NCBI GenBank assembly: GCA_016125335.1
Contig: WGLY01000020.1
Location: 1 to 64,000, forward strand
Reading direction: 5' to 3'
DNA from: Frankiales bacterium
GTDB taxonomy: Bacteria > Actinomycetota > Actinomycetes > S36-B12 > CAIYMF01
DNA length: 64,000 nt
Below the pieces are notes generated by a model, which did no database searches, had not been told where the DNA came from, and saw nothing but the letters and a program-made list of their open reading frames with translations. Made by a program: the position numbers and the translations under genes. Shown piece after piece: positions 45,525 to 54,283 of this stretch (its first letter is position 1; each line of letters begins with the position of its first letter).

Positions 45525-46148
45525 TCAGACCTCGGTGGTCTGGGTGTCCTCGACGTCCACGCCGTCCGCGCCGTCCACCGTCAGTGGGTCGGAGGCGACC
45601 CGACGCCGGGTGACGACGAGCAGGCCCACGGCGATAGCCGCCACCAGACCGACGCCCACGAGCCAGACGGAGGAGGTCATCGACCCCGTGTCGGTCGACG
45701 CCGCCGGTGCGGCCGCGGCCTGGTCGCCGGGCGCGGCCGGGTAGCTGAAGATGAGCGTGCCCTCGACCGGGTCGCCGTCGTCGGAGACGATCTGGTAGCC
45801 CACCCGGTAGAGGTCGCCCGGGGTGCCGGCCGGCCACGACACCGTCACGGTCTGGCCGTCGAGCACGGGATCGCCGAGCGCCACGAGCGGCCCGTCGTTG
45901 GTCGACTGCGCCTTCACCGAGACCACCGACGCCGGCACCTCGTTGAAGGTGAGCACGATCTGGGTGGGGGCGGCGTCGAGCGCCGCACCTTGCTTCGGGT
46001 TGCTGTCGACGAGCTGCGTGTGCGCGCTGGCCGGCCCGGCCGCGACGAGCGCGACCAGCAGGGCGAGCAGGGTGACGACGGTGAGCCGCAGCGAGCGGCC
46101 GGCGGCGGCGGGCTGGTCCCACGTGCGGCGCGGCGTCCAGGTGTCCAT
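45525..46148 (-). CDS. CopC-like copper-binding domain protein with C-terminal membrane anchor
   Basis: A 207-residue exported protein. The signal peptide ends AAGPASA before His43, so the mature N-terminus would start with histidine (HTQLVDSNPKQGAALDAAP), the usual CopC copper ligand. The CopC beta-barrel continues to RVGYQIVSDDGDPVEGTLIF. The DGH motif typical of CopC is here DGD, so a second ligand His may be lost. A C-terminal transmembrane segment (SSVWLVGVGLVAAIAVGLLV) follows. It is convergent with the small membrane gene (four-base gap) and lies 22 bases downstream of the LuxR-type regulator gene on the same strand. Confidence 0.88.
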   Translation of the reverse strand: MDTWTPRRTWDQPAAAGRSLRLTVVTLLALLVALVAAGPASAHTQLVDSNPKQGAALDAAPTQIVLTFNEVPASVVSVKAQSTNDGPLVALGDPVLDGQTVTVSWPAGTPGDLYRVGYQIVSDDGDPVEGTLIFSYPAAPGDQAAAAPAASTDTGSMTSSVWLVGVGLVAAIAVGLLVVTRRRVASDPLTVDGADGVDVEDTQTTEV

Positions 46149-46170
46149 GAGGTGTCTCCTCCCGTCGTGG

Positions 46171-46842
46171 TCAGCTCGCGGAGCGCAGGATGCCGCGCCG
46201 CTTGGCGATCGCGACCGCCTCGAGCTGCGAGTGGGCGTCGAGCCGGGCCAGCAGCGTCTTCACGTAGCCGCGGGTCGTGTGGATCGACAGGCCGAGGCGG
46301 CGCGAGATCTGCTGCACCGCGAACCCCTCGCTGAGCAGGTGCAGCACCTCGCGCTGGCGCGGGGTGAGGTCGGCGTCCTCGACCTCCTGGACGCCGAGGT
46401 CCTCGGTGGCCGCGACGACGAGGTGGGCCGGCGCGATGAGGGTGCCCACGCGGCTGGACCGGATCGCCTCGAGGATGTCCTCGAGCGGCGAGGCCTTCAG
46501 CTGGTAGGCGCACACGCCGGCGCGGGCGGCGGCGCGCAGCACGTCGGGCCGCGGGCTGTCGGCGACCATCACGATCCGGATGTCCGGGCGGCGGGCGAGC
46601 AGGTCGCGGGCGAGGCCCACGCCGCCGTCGGCCGCGATCCCGGTGTCGATCACGACGACGTCGGGGGCGCTGGACAGGAACGCCTGGCGCCCCTCGGCCT
46701 CGGTAAAGGCCCGGGCCACGCAGTCGAGGTCGGGCTGCGTGTGCAGCACCGCCGACAGCAGCTCGGCGAAGAGCCGGTGCGTGTCGACCACGAGCACCCT
46801 GCCGTGCCGGCCCTGGCGCGGGAACGCGCGCTGCTCGGACAT
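46171..46842 (-). CDS. LuxR-family response regulator, orphan
   Basis: A 223-residue two-domain regulator. The receiver has RVLVVDTHRLF (one Asp of the usual acidic pair replaced by Thr), VVVIDTGIAADGGVGLARDL with the phosphoacceptor Asp, and the conserved Lys in CAYQLKASP. The LuxR/GerE HTH follows: LTPRQREVLHLLSEGFAVQ and GLSIHTTRGYVKTLLARL. ATG at 46842 follows GAGGGTGATGGG; upstream in-frame residues look random. No histidine kinase is adjacent. It is divergent from the giant secreted-protein gene across a 545-bp gap with several palindromes, so it is the prime candidate regulator of that cluster and of the CopC-like gene. Confidence 0.9.
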   Translation of the reverse strand: MSEQRAFPRQGRHGRVLVVDTHRLFAELLSAVLHTQPDLDCVARAFTEAEGRQAFLSSAPDVVVIDTGIAADGGVGLARDLLARRPDIRIVMVADSPRPDVLRAAARAGVCAYQLKASPLEDILEAIRSSRVGTLIAPAHLVVAATEDLGVQEVEDADLTPRQREVLHLLSEGFAVQQISRRLGLSIHTTRGYVKTLLARLDAHSQLEAVAIAKRRGILRSAS

Positions 46843-46883
46843 CCCATCACCCTCACGATCTCCGGGCCCCGGCCCGGTCCGCC

Positions 46884-46907
46884 GTCGTACGTCCGAGGAC
46901 CTACGAC
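46884..46907. promoter_or_regulatory. Inverted repeat with TACGAC-type arms
   Basis: GTCGTACGTCC (46884-46894) and GGACCTACGAC (46897-46907) pair with one mismatch around a two-base centre. A related half-site GGTCCTACGAC occurs at 46965-46975 and a full palindrome GGTCGTACGACC at 47185-47196. They could be repeated sites for one regulator. Confidence 0.5.
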
Positions 46908-46976
46908 CCTGTCGAACTGCCTGACGACCGTAGTTGCGCAGCGTCACGCCGACCTCGGCAGATCGGGTCCTACGAC

Positions 46977-47030
46977 TCATCCGTTCGGATGAGGGCAGGA
47001 GAGGCTCACCTCACTGACCCGAACGGGTGA
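46977..47030. promoter_or_regulatory. Pair of CCGTTCGG operator-like palindromes
   Basis: TCATCCGTTCGGATGA (46977-46992) and, on the other strand, TCACCCGTTCGGGTCA (47015-47030) agree at 13 of 16 positions; each is a near-perfect dyad. Their centres are 38 bp apart. They sit midway between the LuxR-type gene and the secreted-protein cluster. Confidence 0.55.
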
Positions 47031-47094
47031 TGCCGTCACCCCCCGTGGCGGCACGCCGGGATACCGATCACGTTCCGTCGAGATCCGGCCTCCC

Positions 47095-47116
47095 GACCCC
47101 CCAGATGCGGGGGGTC
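47095..47116. other. G/C-run hairpin in the 5' region of the giant gene
   Basis: GACCCCCC (47095-47102) and GGGGGGTC (47109-47116) form a perfect eight-base stem with a six-base loop. If transcribed it would be a stable leader hairpin or attenuator for the cluster starting at 47388. It resembles no riboswitch I know. Confidence 0.45.
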
Positions 47117-47184
47117 ATGGCTCCGGAGGCACCGCAGTTTCGGGATAGGCAGTCACGCGGCGTCGCTGCTTCCCTCGCCCCTGG

Positions 47185-47196
47185 GGTCGTACGACC
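47185..47196. promoter_or_regulatory. Perfect 12-bp palindrome GGTCGTACGACC
   Basis: GGTCGTACGACC (47185-47196) is exactly self-complementary and shares its TACGAC core with the sites at 46884-46907 and 46965-46975. Confidence 0.45.
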
Positions 47197-47387
47197 TCAG
47201 ACCGGGCCGGGGGGCCCGGCGCAACCCTGTGGGGGGAGTTGCACCAGATGGTCACTCATCGTGAGCGCACCGCGGGCCTGCTCCCGGCGGCCGTGCGCGC
47301 AGGTCGTCACCTCTCGCTCCGTGCGGGCGACCTCCCCCTCCCCTCGCTGTCGATCGAGCGCCCTGCGGCGCAGTTGGGACGTGCATC

Positions 47388-50300
47388 GTGACCGGCATCT
47401 CTGCGATGGCTGACGCTGTCCTGCGGGGCTCGAGGCGAGCGGTGCGCTCGCGGGTCACCGCCCTCGCCGGCGCCTCCGCGCTGCTGCTCGGCCTCGTGGC
47501 GGTGACGACGACGACGATCGCCGCGCCCGCCTCGGCCGCGCCGATCACCGACCTGTCGCTGAGCTTCGTCTCGGGCGTCAACGGCGACATCCCCAAGGGC
47601 GCCCCGCTCCCGGCGGACCTGAAGTACCAGTTCCTCATCCAGATGGAGACGACCGGCGTCTGGAACGACTCGACGAAGAACTGCCTTCCGCCGGCGCCCA
47701 AGTCGACCGGCACCGATCCCAACTACCCGAACGACTGCCAGTGGCCGGGCACCCGCACGTCCAACACCGGCGACCCGATCGTCGCCTCGGGCAACCAGGA
47801 CGACATCGCTGCGGGCAACATCCACCTCTCGGTGCTCCAGCAGGCGTGCAACGACTACGCGGCCACGGCGCCCCGTACGGCGAACTCGCCGGCGCAGCCC
47901 TGCCGCTTCCTGATCTCGGTCAAGGCCGAGGGCTACGAGATCGGCGGCGCGCACTTCTCCGTGCCCACCTCCGGCACCGCTGAGCTCGCGTCCGCCCCGG
48001 TGGTCTCGCTGCTCCAGTACCCGATCCCGCTGGCCACGATCCGCGCGCGCATCTTCCAGGACACCGTGCCGGCCGACGGTGTGTACGAGATCGACGCCGA
48101 GGCGCCGCTGCGCGGCTTCCGCGCCTTCCTCAACGACCTGCTCGGCGACGTGTCGACGGACTACTACGGCAACCCGCTGTGCACCACGTACGAGCACGAC
48201 AACAACGGCAAGATGATCTTCGTCGACGGCGCACCCGTCATCAGCTCCACCAGCACCGGCAAGTGCGTCTCGGACAGCAACGGCGACATCGTCATCCCGA
48301 ACATGGCGCCCGGTCGCTACGGCATCGTCATCCGGCCCGACGCCGTGCACCAGAACTGGCTCCAGACCACCACGCTCGAGGGCGCCCAGGACCACGACTG
48401 GTGGGTCATGGCCGGCGACACCGGCTACGGCACCGAGACCACGGCCGGTGGCGAGCTCGTCCCCGAGGTGCAGTTCGGCTTCGTACCGCCGGAGCCGACC
48501 GTGGCGCACCCGTGGGTGCGGGCCACCTACGACAGCTCCACGCACCTGACCACCGACCAGTTCAGCACCCGCACCAGCCCGAACGGCGTGACCGGCTCGC
48601 ACTCGATCTCCGGCTCCGTGCACGAGGGCTGCACGTACATCGCCTCGGTCGGCGGTGCCTACGTGCCCAACGCCGTGCCCGGCGCCAACGGCTCCTCGGA
48701 CTGCGGCCCGATCAAGAACCCCAACGTCGCGATCAGCGCGATCGACGCCGGTGACCAGGTCGTGTGGGCCGGCAAGGGCGACGCGAACGGCAACTACACC
48801 GTGAACGGCCTCGCGGACGGCCAGTACATGGTCACCGTGTGGGACGCGCCCATCAACCACATCCTCGAGACGTTCAACGTCAACATCACCGGCTCGGACG
48901 TCAACGCCGGCGTCACCTACGTGGGCGGCTGGTTCACCCACATCACCGGCTCGGTGTTCATCGACACCAACGGCAACGGCAAGCGCGACCCGGGCGAGCA
49001 GGGCGTCGCCCGCACCACGCTCACCTTCCGCGAGCGCGACAACACCCCGATGGACCAGTTCACCAACCTGATCGACACGGACCCGACGGGCCACTACGAC
49101 ATCATCCAGGCGTACCCGCTGTCGCGGTTCATGATCCTCGAGCACGCCAACCCGCGGTTCAAGCCGACCGGCATCACCGTGCAGGCGTGCAACGAGGACA
49201 AGTCCACCACCTACCTCGGTGGTGCCGTCGACATCTCCGTCGAGCCCGTCATCGGCCTCTGCGGCAACATCGACTGGGCCGTGGAGCCGTTCAAGGACGG
49301 CGAGACCGGCGGCATCGCCGGCACGATCTCCTACGGCACCACGCGCAACGAGCTCACCCCGGCCGACGCGGCGACCGAGGACTGGCAGCCCGGCATCCAG
49401 GGCGTCCCGGTCAACCTCTACGCGCCCGTCCTCTGCGGCTCGACCCTCGACCCGTCGCTCATCTCGGACCCGAAGTTCGACGCAGCCTTCAACGGCTGCC
49501 CCAACGGTCCCAACGGCGACCCGATGGTCAACGCCGACGGCTCCCTCGTGCACGGCCCGCAGCTCGCGGAGACCTACACCTCGGAGTCCTACCAGCGCCC
49601 GCAGGCCTGCGTGGCCCGTGACCGCACAGGCGCGGTGCTGACCGGCGAGCAGGTGCTCGCCGACCCGTCCAAGAACACCGACTGCGTCGAGGCCCCGCTC
49701 GCGGGCTGGTACGCCAAGCCCAGCGACTCCACCCCGGGTGCCACGGCCCAGACCGTGAACGGCAACTACGGCTTCGGCTCCTCGCGGCTCAACCTGTTCG
49801 ACCCGGCGACGACGCCGGCGTGCACCGTCGCGCAGATGGCCGAGATCCGCAGCACCGGCACCTACCCGCTGCCCGGCTGCGCCCCGCTGAACGCCGACGA
49901 CTCCGCGCCGCTGGCCTGGTACGCCGACCTGTCGGCCGCCGGCCTGCCGGACATGGGCCTCAAGCCCGACCAGTACATCGTCGGCGTGGAGATCCCGAAG
50001 GACTCCTTCGGTCACGACATGTACAAGATCACCAAGGAGGAGGACGTCAACATCTTCGGCGGCGACCAGATGCTGCCGCAGGAGAACTTCCCCGCCTCCG
50101 CCGACGCCGGAAGCAGCAGCACGTGCACGCCCGGCGACCCCAACTACAACGCGGCGGCGTGCTCCGGCCCGGGCGGCGGTGAGGGCCTCGGCGTCATCCC
50201 CGAGTGCGCCGGGCCGATGCACACCGTGCACGTCACCAACCCGGACTTCATCGACGGTGGCGGCAGCCCGTACGAGGGGCAGCAGACCCCGCTGTGCACG

Positions 50301-53300
50301 GACAAGCTCGTCGACGTGGTGAGCGGCACGGCGCAGTTCACCAACTTCGAGATGTTCACCGACGTCCCGCTGGCCTCGCACTTCTGGGGCCTGATCCTCA
50401 ACGACCTCGGCGTGTCCAGCGACCCGACGAAGATCCAGTACGGCGAGGTCGAGGGCATCCCGAACGCGCCCACCGGCATCTACGACTGGGCCGGCAACCT
50501 CGTCGACACCGCGATCGCGGACCCGAACGGCTTCTACGAGGCCATCGAGCCCTCGACGGTGCGCATCAACAACCCGTCGCCCAGCGGCGTCTCGCCGGGC
50601 ATGTACAAGTTCGTCGGCAACGACCCGGGCACGCCCGGGCACCTCAACCCGACGTACGACTCGCGCTACCGCACGATCGCGACCAACTTCCAGGCCTGGC
50701 CCGGGCTGTGGACCGTGACCGACACGGCGCCCACGCTGACCGCCGCCCAGACCTTCGACGGCCAGATGACGGCCGTGAAGTGCACCGTGTCGGACAACGA
50801 GCCCCAGCTGTTCCGGGTCGACGACCCGGTCGTGCAGGGCGCCCGCACCTTGACGATCACCGGTCGCGACTTCGGCTCTTCGGGCCAGGTCCTGCTCGGC
50901 GGGGCCGGTGAGAAGGCAGCCGACCCGCTGACCGCGACACCGCTGTCGGTCCTCTCGTGGAGCGACACCCAGATCACCGTGGCCGTGCCGGCTCCGAGCT
51001 CGTCGTTCAACGGCGCCCGGCAGCTCATGGTGCGGCGCGCCGACAACGGCAAGGTGACCACGAACGGCGTCACCCTCCAGGTGCTCGGCGGCTCGTACAC
51101 CTTCGACCGGATCTACCGCGTCGGCCCCGGCCTCACCGGAGCCAACGAGGTGAACACCGACACCGGCGGCACGCTCCAGGACGCGCTGAACCAGGCGCGC
51201 GCCTACGAGCGCGGCCCGCGCAACTCGATCCGGACGACCCTCGTGGTGGCCTACCCGCAGACGCCGGTCACCGGGTCCGACACCGTCGTGCCGAACCCGA
51301 CCGGGGCCTACCAGGAGAACCTCATCCTCGACTCGGGCACCAAGATCCAGGGCGTCGGCCCCGGCGGCTTCCAGGCCAACGGCGACTACGTCCAGGGCTC
51401 GGTCATCGACGGCTCGTTCTTCGACGAGGGCCTGCCCTCGGGCCAGAACTGGCTGACTCTGCTCGGCTCGCTGAGCTACGACAACTCCAGCATCGCGGTG
51501 CCCGACTCGGCCGCGGTGACGGTCCTCTCGCCGACGTACAACGGATCGCCCGCCCCGGCCCTCGACGGCTTCACCATCACCGGCGGCATCCAGAGCACGA
51601 CGCCGACGAACATCAACATCCTCACCGGCGGCAGCACCACGCCGTACGGCGGCACCGGCGCGGTCGTGACGCAGGGCGGCGGCATCTACGTCCACGGCGG
51701 CACGAACGGGCTCGTCATCAGCAACAACAAGATCGACGGGAACTCCGGCTCGTACGCCGGCGGCATCCGCGTGGGCACGCCGTACGCCAACAGCCCCACC
51801 CTGGGTCTGCGCACGACGTCGACCGGCTACCGCCTCAGCACGAGCGACAGCTACTCGCTGCGGAACCAGAACCTCGTCGTCGCGCACAACTCCATCACCA
51901 ACAACGGTGGTGCGAACCTCGCCGGCGGTGTGGGCCTGTTCTCGGGCACCACGAACTACCGCGTCGCCTACAACGACGTCTGCGGCAACTTCAGCGCGGA
52001 GTACGGCGGCGGCATCAGCCACTACGGGTACAGCGGCTCGAGCACGACCAACCCGAACCGCATCGACCACAACCGCATCTGGTTCAACGAGAGCTACGAC
52101 GAGGGTGGCGCCGTCCTGGTGGCCGGTGAGATCCCGCCGAACCCCGACGCCCTCTCCGGCGGCTCCGGCACTGTCCTGCTCGACCACAACCGGATCGACC
52201 AGAACCTCGCGAACGACGACGGTGGCGGCATCCGCCTGCTCAACGCCGGCGCCCGCCTGGTGACGATCGAGAACAACGAGATCGTGAACAACGTCAGCGC
52301 CCACGAGGGTGGCGGCATCTCGCTCAACGACGCCAGCAACGTGACGATCGACGCCAACACGATCGCCCGCAACGTCACCACCGCGACCGCCGTCACCAGC
52401 GACGGCACCCCGGCCGCGGCCGGCATCTCGACCTCCGGCCTGAGCACCCTGCTCAAGCAGCTGGTCGGGAACGAGCCGACCACCCCGCAGGTGTCGTTCA
52501 CCGACCCGACCACGTACAACAACGTGATCTGGGACAACCGCGCCGGTGCCTTCGACGGCATCGCCATCCACGGCATCAGCGACGGAGACGCCAACGTCTG
52601 GGACATCGGCTCGGTCGACGAGCCGGGCTCCCTGGTCGACGTCCGGACCTCGGTCCTGAGCTCGACCACGGGCACCACCGGTGACGCCTCCAACAGCGCG
52701 GTGGACCCGAAGTTCGCCTCGCCCTACACGCTGTCCGTGCACGCCGACGCGCGCCGCTCGTTCGTGGCCTTCCGCCAGACGGTCATCAACGACATGACGC
52801 AGTCGCCGTGGAACTACGCCGACTACGCGATCACCACCGGCTCGCCGGCGATCGACTTCGGCACCACGCTGCCGGCGGTCACCACCGACGTCACCGGCTA
52901 CGACCGCATCGGCATCCCGGACGCCGGAGCCTTCGAGCTGCGCACGGGCGCCGACGCCCTCGCGGCCCCGGGCGTGCCCACCATCGGTGACGTCACCGCG
53001 GGCAACGGCTCGCTGGCCGTCGCCTGGACTGCGGGCGCGGCCGGCAACCCGGCGGCGACCTCCTTCATCGCCCGGGCCTGGACCGCCGCCTCCGGCGGCG
53101 ACCTGGCCGGCGTCTGCACCAGCACCGGGACCGGGTGCACCATCACCGGCCTCACCAACGGCACGACTTACCACGTGGACGTGCTCGCCTACAACGCCGT
53201 CGGCCAGTCGGCCGCCACCGACCCCCGGGTCGAGGGCACGCCGACCATCCCGCCGCCCGGCACCCCGACGAACCTCACCGTCACCCCGGTGACCTCCGGG

Positions 53301-54185
53301 CTCGTCGCGGGGCACGCGCTGGACATCCGCTTCACGCCCAACGCCATCAACGGCCTCTCGACGGGGTACCTGGCCACGGCTCACACGGCGGCGGACGGCA
53401 GCGGCTCTGCGGGCACCTGCACCGCAGGCCCCGCCACGAGCACCTCCCAGCAGTCGTGCCGGATCTCCGGGCTCACGACGGGGACGACGTACTGGGTCGA
53501 CGTGGTCGCCACCTACGCGGTCGCACCGGGCACGTCCTCGGCCCCGACTGCGCTCGTGAGCGGCATGCCGGCCACGACCCCTGGGGCGCCGACCGGCGTC
53601 ACCTTGGTCCGCGGCAGCACCGCCGGTTCGCTCGTGGCCAACTGGACCGCACCGGGCAACACGGGCGGCGTGCCGCTGGTGTCCTACACGGTGCAGCTCC
53701 AGTACCGGGTCGGATTCAACGGGTGGGCGAACACGGGACCCTCTCACTCGGTGACGGCGCCCACCACCACCTACACCTTCACCGGGCTCCCGAACTTCCG
53801 GACCTACCGGGTCTCGGTGACGGCGACCAATGCGGCCGGACTGACCGGCAACGGCGGTACGAGCTCGAGCACCGGTGTGACCCCGGCGTTCCGGGCCGGG
53901 ACGGTGGCCGCCCTCTACGCCCCTGGGCTGCGGGGCGGGGTGCGGATCGCGTTCACCGCACCGGGCAGGGCCGCGGCTCCCGGTACGACGTGGGTCGTGG
54001 CCGCCTTCACCACCTCGCGCGGCTACCGCGTGGCGGGGGTCTGCACGGCCAAGGGCGGCACCGCAGCGGTCTGCACCATCACGCACCTCGTGCGCGGCCG
54101 CACGTACTTCATCTCCATCAAGAAGGCCGGCACGTCGTGGCCCTCCCCGGTCAAGGTCGTGCGCACGAAGGTGCGTGCGCAGTGA
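47388..54185 (+). CDS. Giant secreted beta-helix / Fn3 surface protein
   Basis: A 2265-residue exported protein. The signal peptide is ALAGASALLLGLVAVTTTT to PASA|API. Then come several beta-rich modules of the SdrD-B/collagen-binding-like kind (for example ITGSVFIDTNGNGKRDPGE at about residue 517), and an IPT/TIG-like domain near 1145-1235 (LTITGRDFGSSGQVLLGG). A large right-handed parallel beta-helix spans about 1260-1860 (GGGIYVHGGTNGLVISNNKI, LDHNRIDQNLANDDGGGIRL) ending in a choice-of-anchor-like NSAVDPKF and GSPAIDFG. Three to four Fn3-type modules follow. There is no LPXTG or membrane anchor, so it is released or bound non-covalently. It is the first gene of the cupredoxin cluster and its stop is 98 bases before the next chosen start. 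GTG at 47388 or ATG at 47406 may be the start. Confidence 0.9.
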   Translation: MTGISAMADAVLRGSRRAVRSRVTALAGASALLLGLVAVTTTTIAAPASAAPITDLSLSFVSGVNGDIPKGAPLPADLKYQFLIQMETTGVWNDSTKNCLPPAPKSTGTDPNYPNDCQWPGTRTSNTGDPIVASGNQDDIAAGNIHLSVLQQACNDYAATAPRTANSPAQPCRFLISVKAEGYEIGGAHFSVPTSGTAELASAPVVSLLQYPIPLATIRARIFQDTVPADGVYEIDAEAPLRGFRAFLNDLLGDVSTDYYGNPLCTTYEHDNNGKMIFVDGAPVISSTSTGKCVSDSNGDIVIPNMAPGRYGIVIRPDAVHQNWLQTTTLEGAQDHDWWVMAGDTGYGTETTAGGELVPEVQFGFVPPEPTVAHPWVRATYDSSTHLTTDQFSTRTSPNGVTGSHSISGSVHEGCTYIASVGGAYVPNAVPGANGSSDCGPIKNPNVAISAIDAGDQVVWAGKGDANGNYTVNGLADGQYMVTVWDAPINHILETFNVNITGSDVNAGVTYVGGWFTHITGSVFIDTNGNGKRDPGEQGVARTTLTFRERDNTPMDQFTNLIDTDPTGHYDIIQAYPLSRFMILEHANPRFKPTGITVQACNEDKSTTYLGGAVDISVEPVIGLCGNIDWAVEPFKDGETGGIAGTISYGTTRNELTPADAATEDWQPGIQGVPVNLYAPVLCGSTLDPSLISDPKFDAAFNGCPNGPNGDPMVNADGSLVHGPQLAETYTSESYQRPQACVARDRTGAVLTGEQVLADPSKNTDCVEAPLAGWYAKPSDSTPGATAQTVNGNYGFGSSRLNLFDPATTPACTVAQMAEIRSTGTYPLPGCAPLNADDSAPLAWYADLSAAGLPDMGLKPDQYIVGVEIPKDSFGHDMYKITKEEDVNIFGGDQMLPQENFPASADAGSSSTCTPGDPNYNAAACSGPGGGEGLGVIPECAGPMHTVHVTNPDFIDGGGSPYEGQQTPLCTDKLVDVVSGTAQFTNFEMFTDVPLASHFWGLILNDLGVSSDPTKIQYGEVEGIPNAPTGIYDWAGNLVDTAIADPNGFYEAIEPSTVRINNPSPSGVSPGMYKFVGNDPGTPGHLNPTYDSRYRTIATNFQAWPGLWTVTDTAPTLTAAQTFDGQMTAVKCTVSDNEPQLFRVDDPVVQGARTLTITGRDFGSSGQVLLGGAGEKAADPLTATPLSVLSWSDTQITVAVPAPSSSFNGARQLMVRRADNGKVTTNGVTLQVLGGSYTFDRIYRVGPGLTGANEVNTDTGGTLQDALNQARAYERGPRNSIRTTLVVAYPQTPVTGSDTVVPNPTGAYQENLILDSGTKIQGVGPGGFQANGDYVQGSVIDGSFFDEGLPSGQNWLTLLGSLSYDNSSIAVPDSAAVTVLSPTYNGSPAPALDGFTITGGIQSTTPTNINILTGGSTTPYGGTGAVVTQGGGIYVHGGTNGLVISNNKIDGNSGSYAGGIRVGTPYANSPTLGLRTTSTGYRLSTSDSYSLRNQNLVVAHNSITNNGGANLAGGVGLFSGTTNYRVAYNDVCGNFSAEYGGGISHYGYSGSSTTNPNRIDHNRIWFNESYDEGGAVLVAGEIPPNPDALSGGSGTVLLDHNRIDQNLANDDGGGIRLLNAGARLVTIENNEIVNNVSAHEGGGISLNDASNVTIDANTIARNVTTATAVTSDGTPAAAGISTSGLSTLLKQLVGNEPTTPQVSFTDPTTYNNVIWDNRAGAFDGIAIHGISDGDANVWDIGSVDEPGSLVDVRTSVLSSTTGTTGDASNSAVDPKFASPYTLSVHADARRSFVAFRQTVINDMTQSPWNYADYAITTGSPAIDFGTTLPAVTTDVTGYDRIGIPDAGAFELRTGADALAAPGVPTIGDVTAGNGSLAVAWTAGAAGNPAATSFIARAWTAASGGDLAGVCTSTGTGCTITGLTNGTTYHVDVLAYNAVGQSAATDPRVEGTPTIPPPGTPTNLTVTPVTSGLVAGHALDIRFTPNAINGLSTGYLATAHTAADGSGSAGTCTAGPATSTSQQSCRISGLTTGTTYWVDVVATYAVAPGTSSAPTALVSGMPATTPGAPTGVTLVRGSTAGSLVANWTAPGNTGGVPLVSYTVQLQYRVGFNGWANTGPSHSVTAPTTTYTFTGLPNFRTYRVSVTATNAAGLTGNGGTSSSTGVTPAFRAGTVAALYAPGLRGGVRIAFTAPGRAAAPGTTWVVAAFTTSRGYRVAGVCTAKGGTAAVCTITHLVRGRTYFISIKKAGTSWPSPVKVVRTKVRAQ

Positions 54186-54283
54186 CCGCCCGCAACGAGG
54201 CCCACGGGCCCTCGACCAGCGCGGAGGCCCTCGCGGCCCCGCCCGGCAGCCAGATCCGAACCCGCAACGACGGAGGAACGACC

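Larger units (their letters stand above)
46843..47387. other. 545-bp divergent intergenic region with several dyads
   Basis: No protein-coding gene is seen. The region holds four kinds of symmetric element: an 11-base-arm inverted repeat (46884-46907), a pair of CCGTTCGG-type palindromes (46977-46992 and 47015-47030), an 8-base stem hairpin (47095-47116) and a 12-base palindrome (47185-47196). This is far more than typical intergenic sequence here and suggests a complex control region. Confidence 0.6.

Noticed and set aside
47095-47116. Riboswitch in the leader of the giant gene
   Set aside because: Only a single short hairpin is seen; no conserved riboswitch core could be matched by eye.
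47307-54086. A 2259-codon open frame on the minus strand opposite the giant secreted protein
   Set aside because: It is a GC-rich antisense shadow: composition is Arg/Gly/Val/His-rich, without domains, while the plus strand has signal peptide, beta-helix and Fn3 modules.
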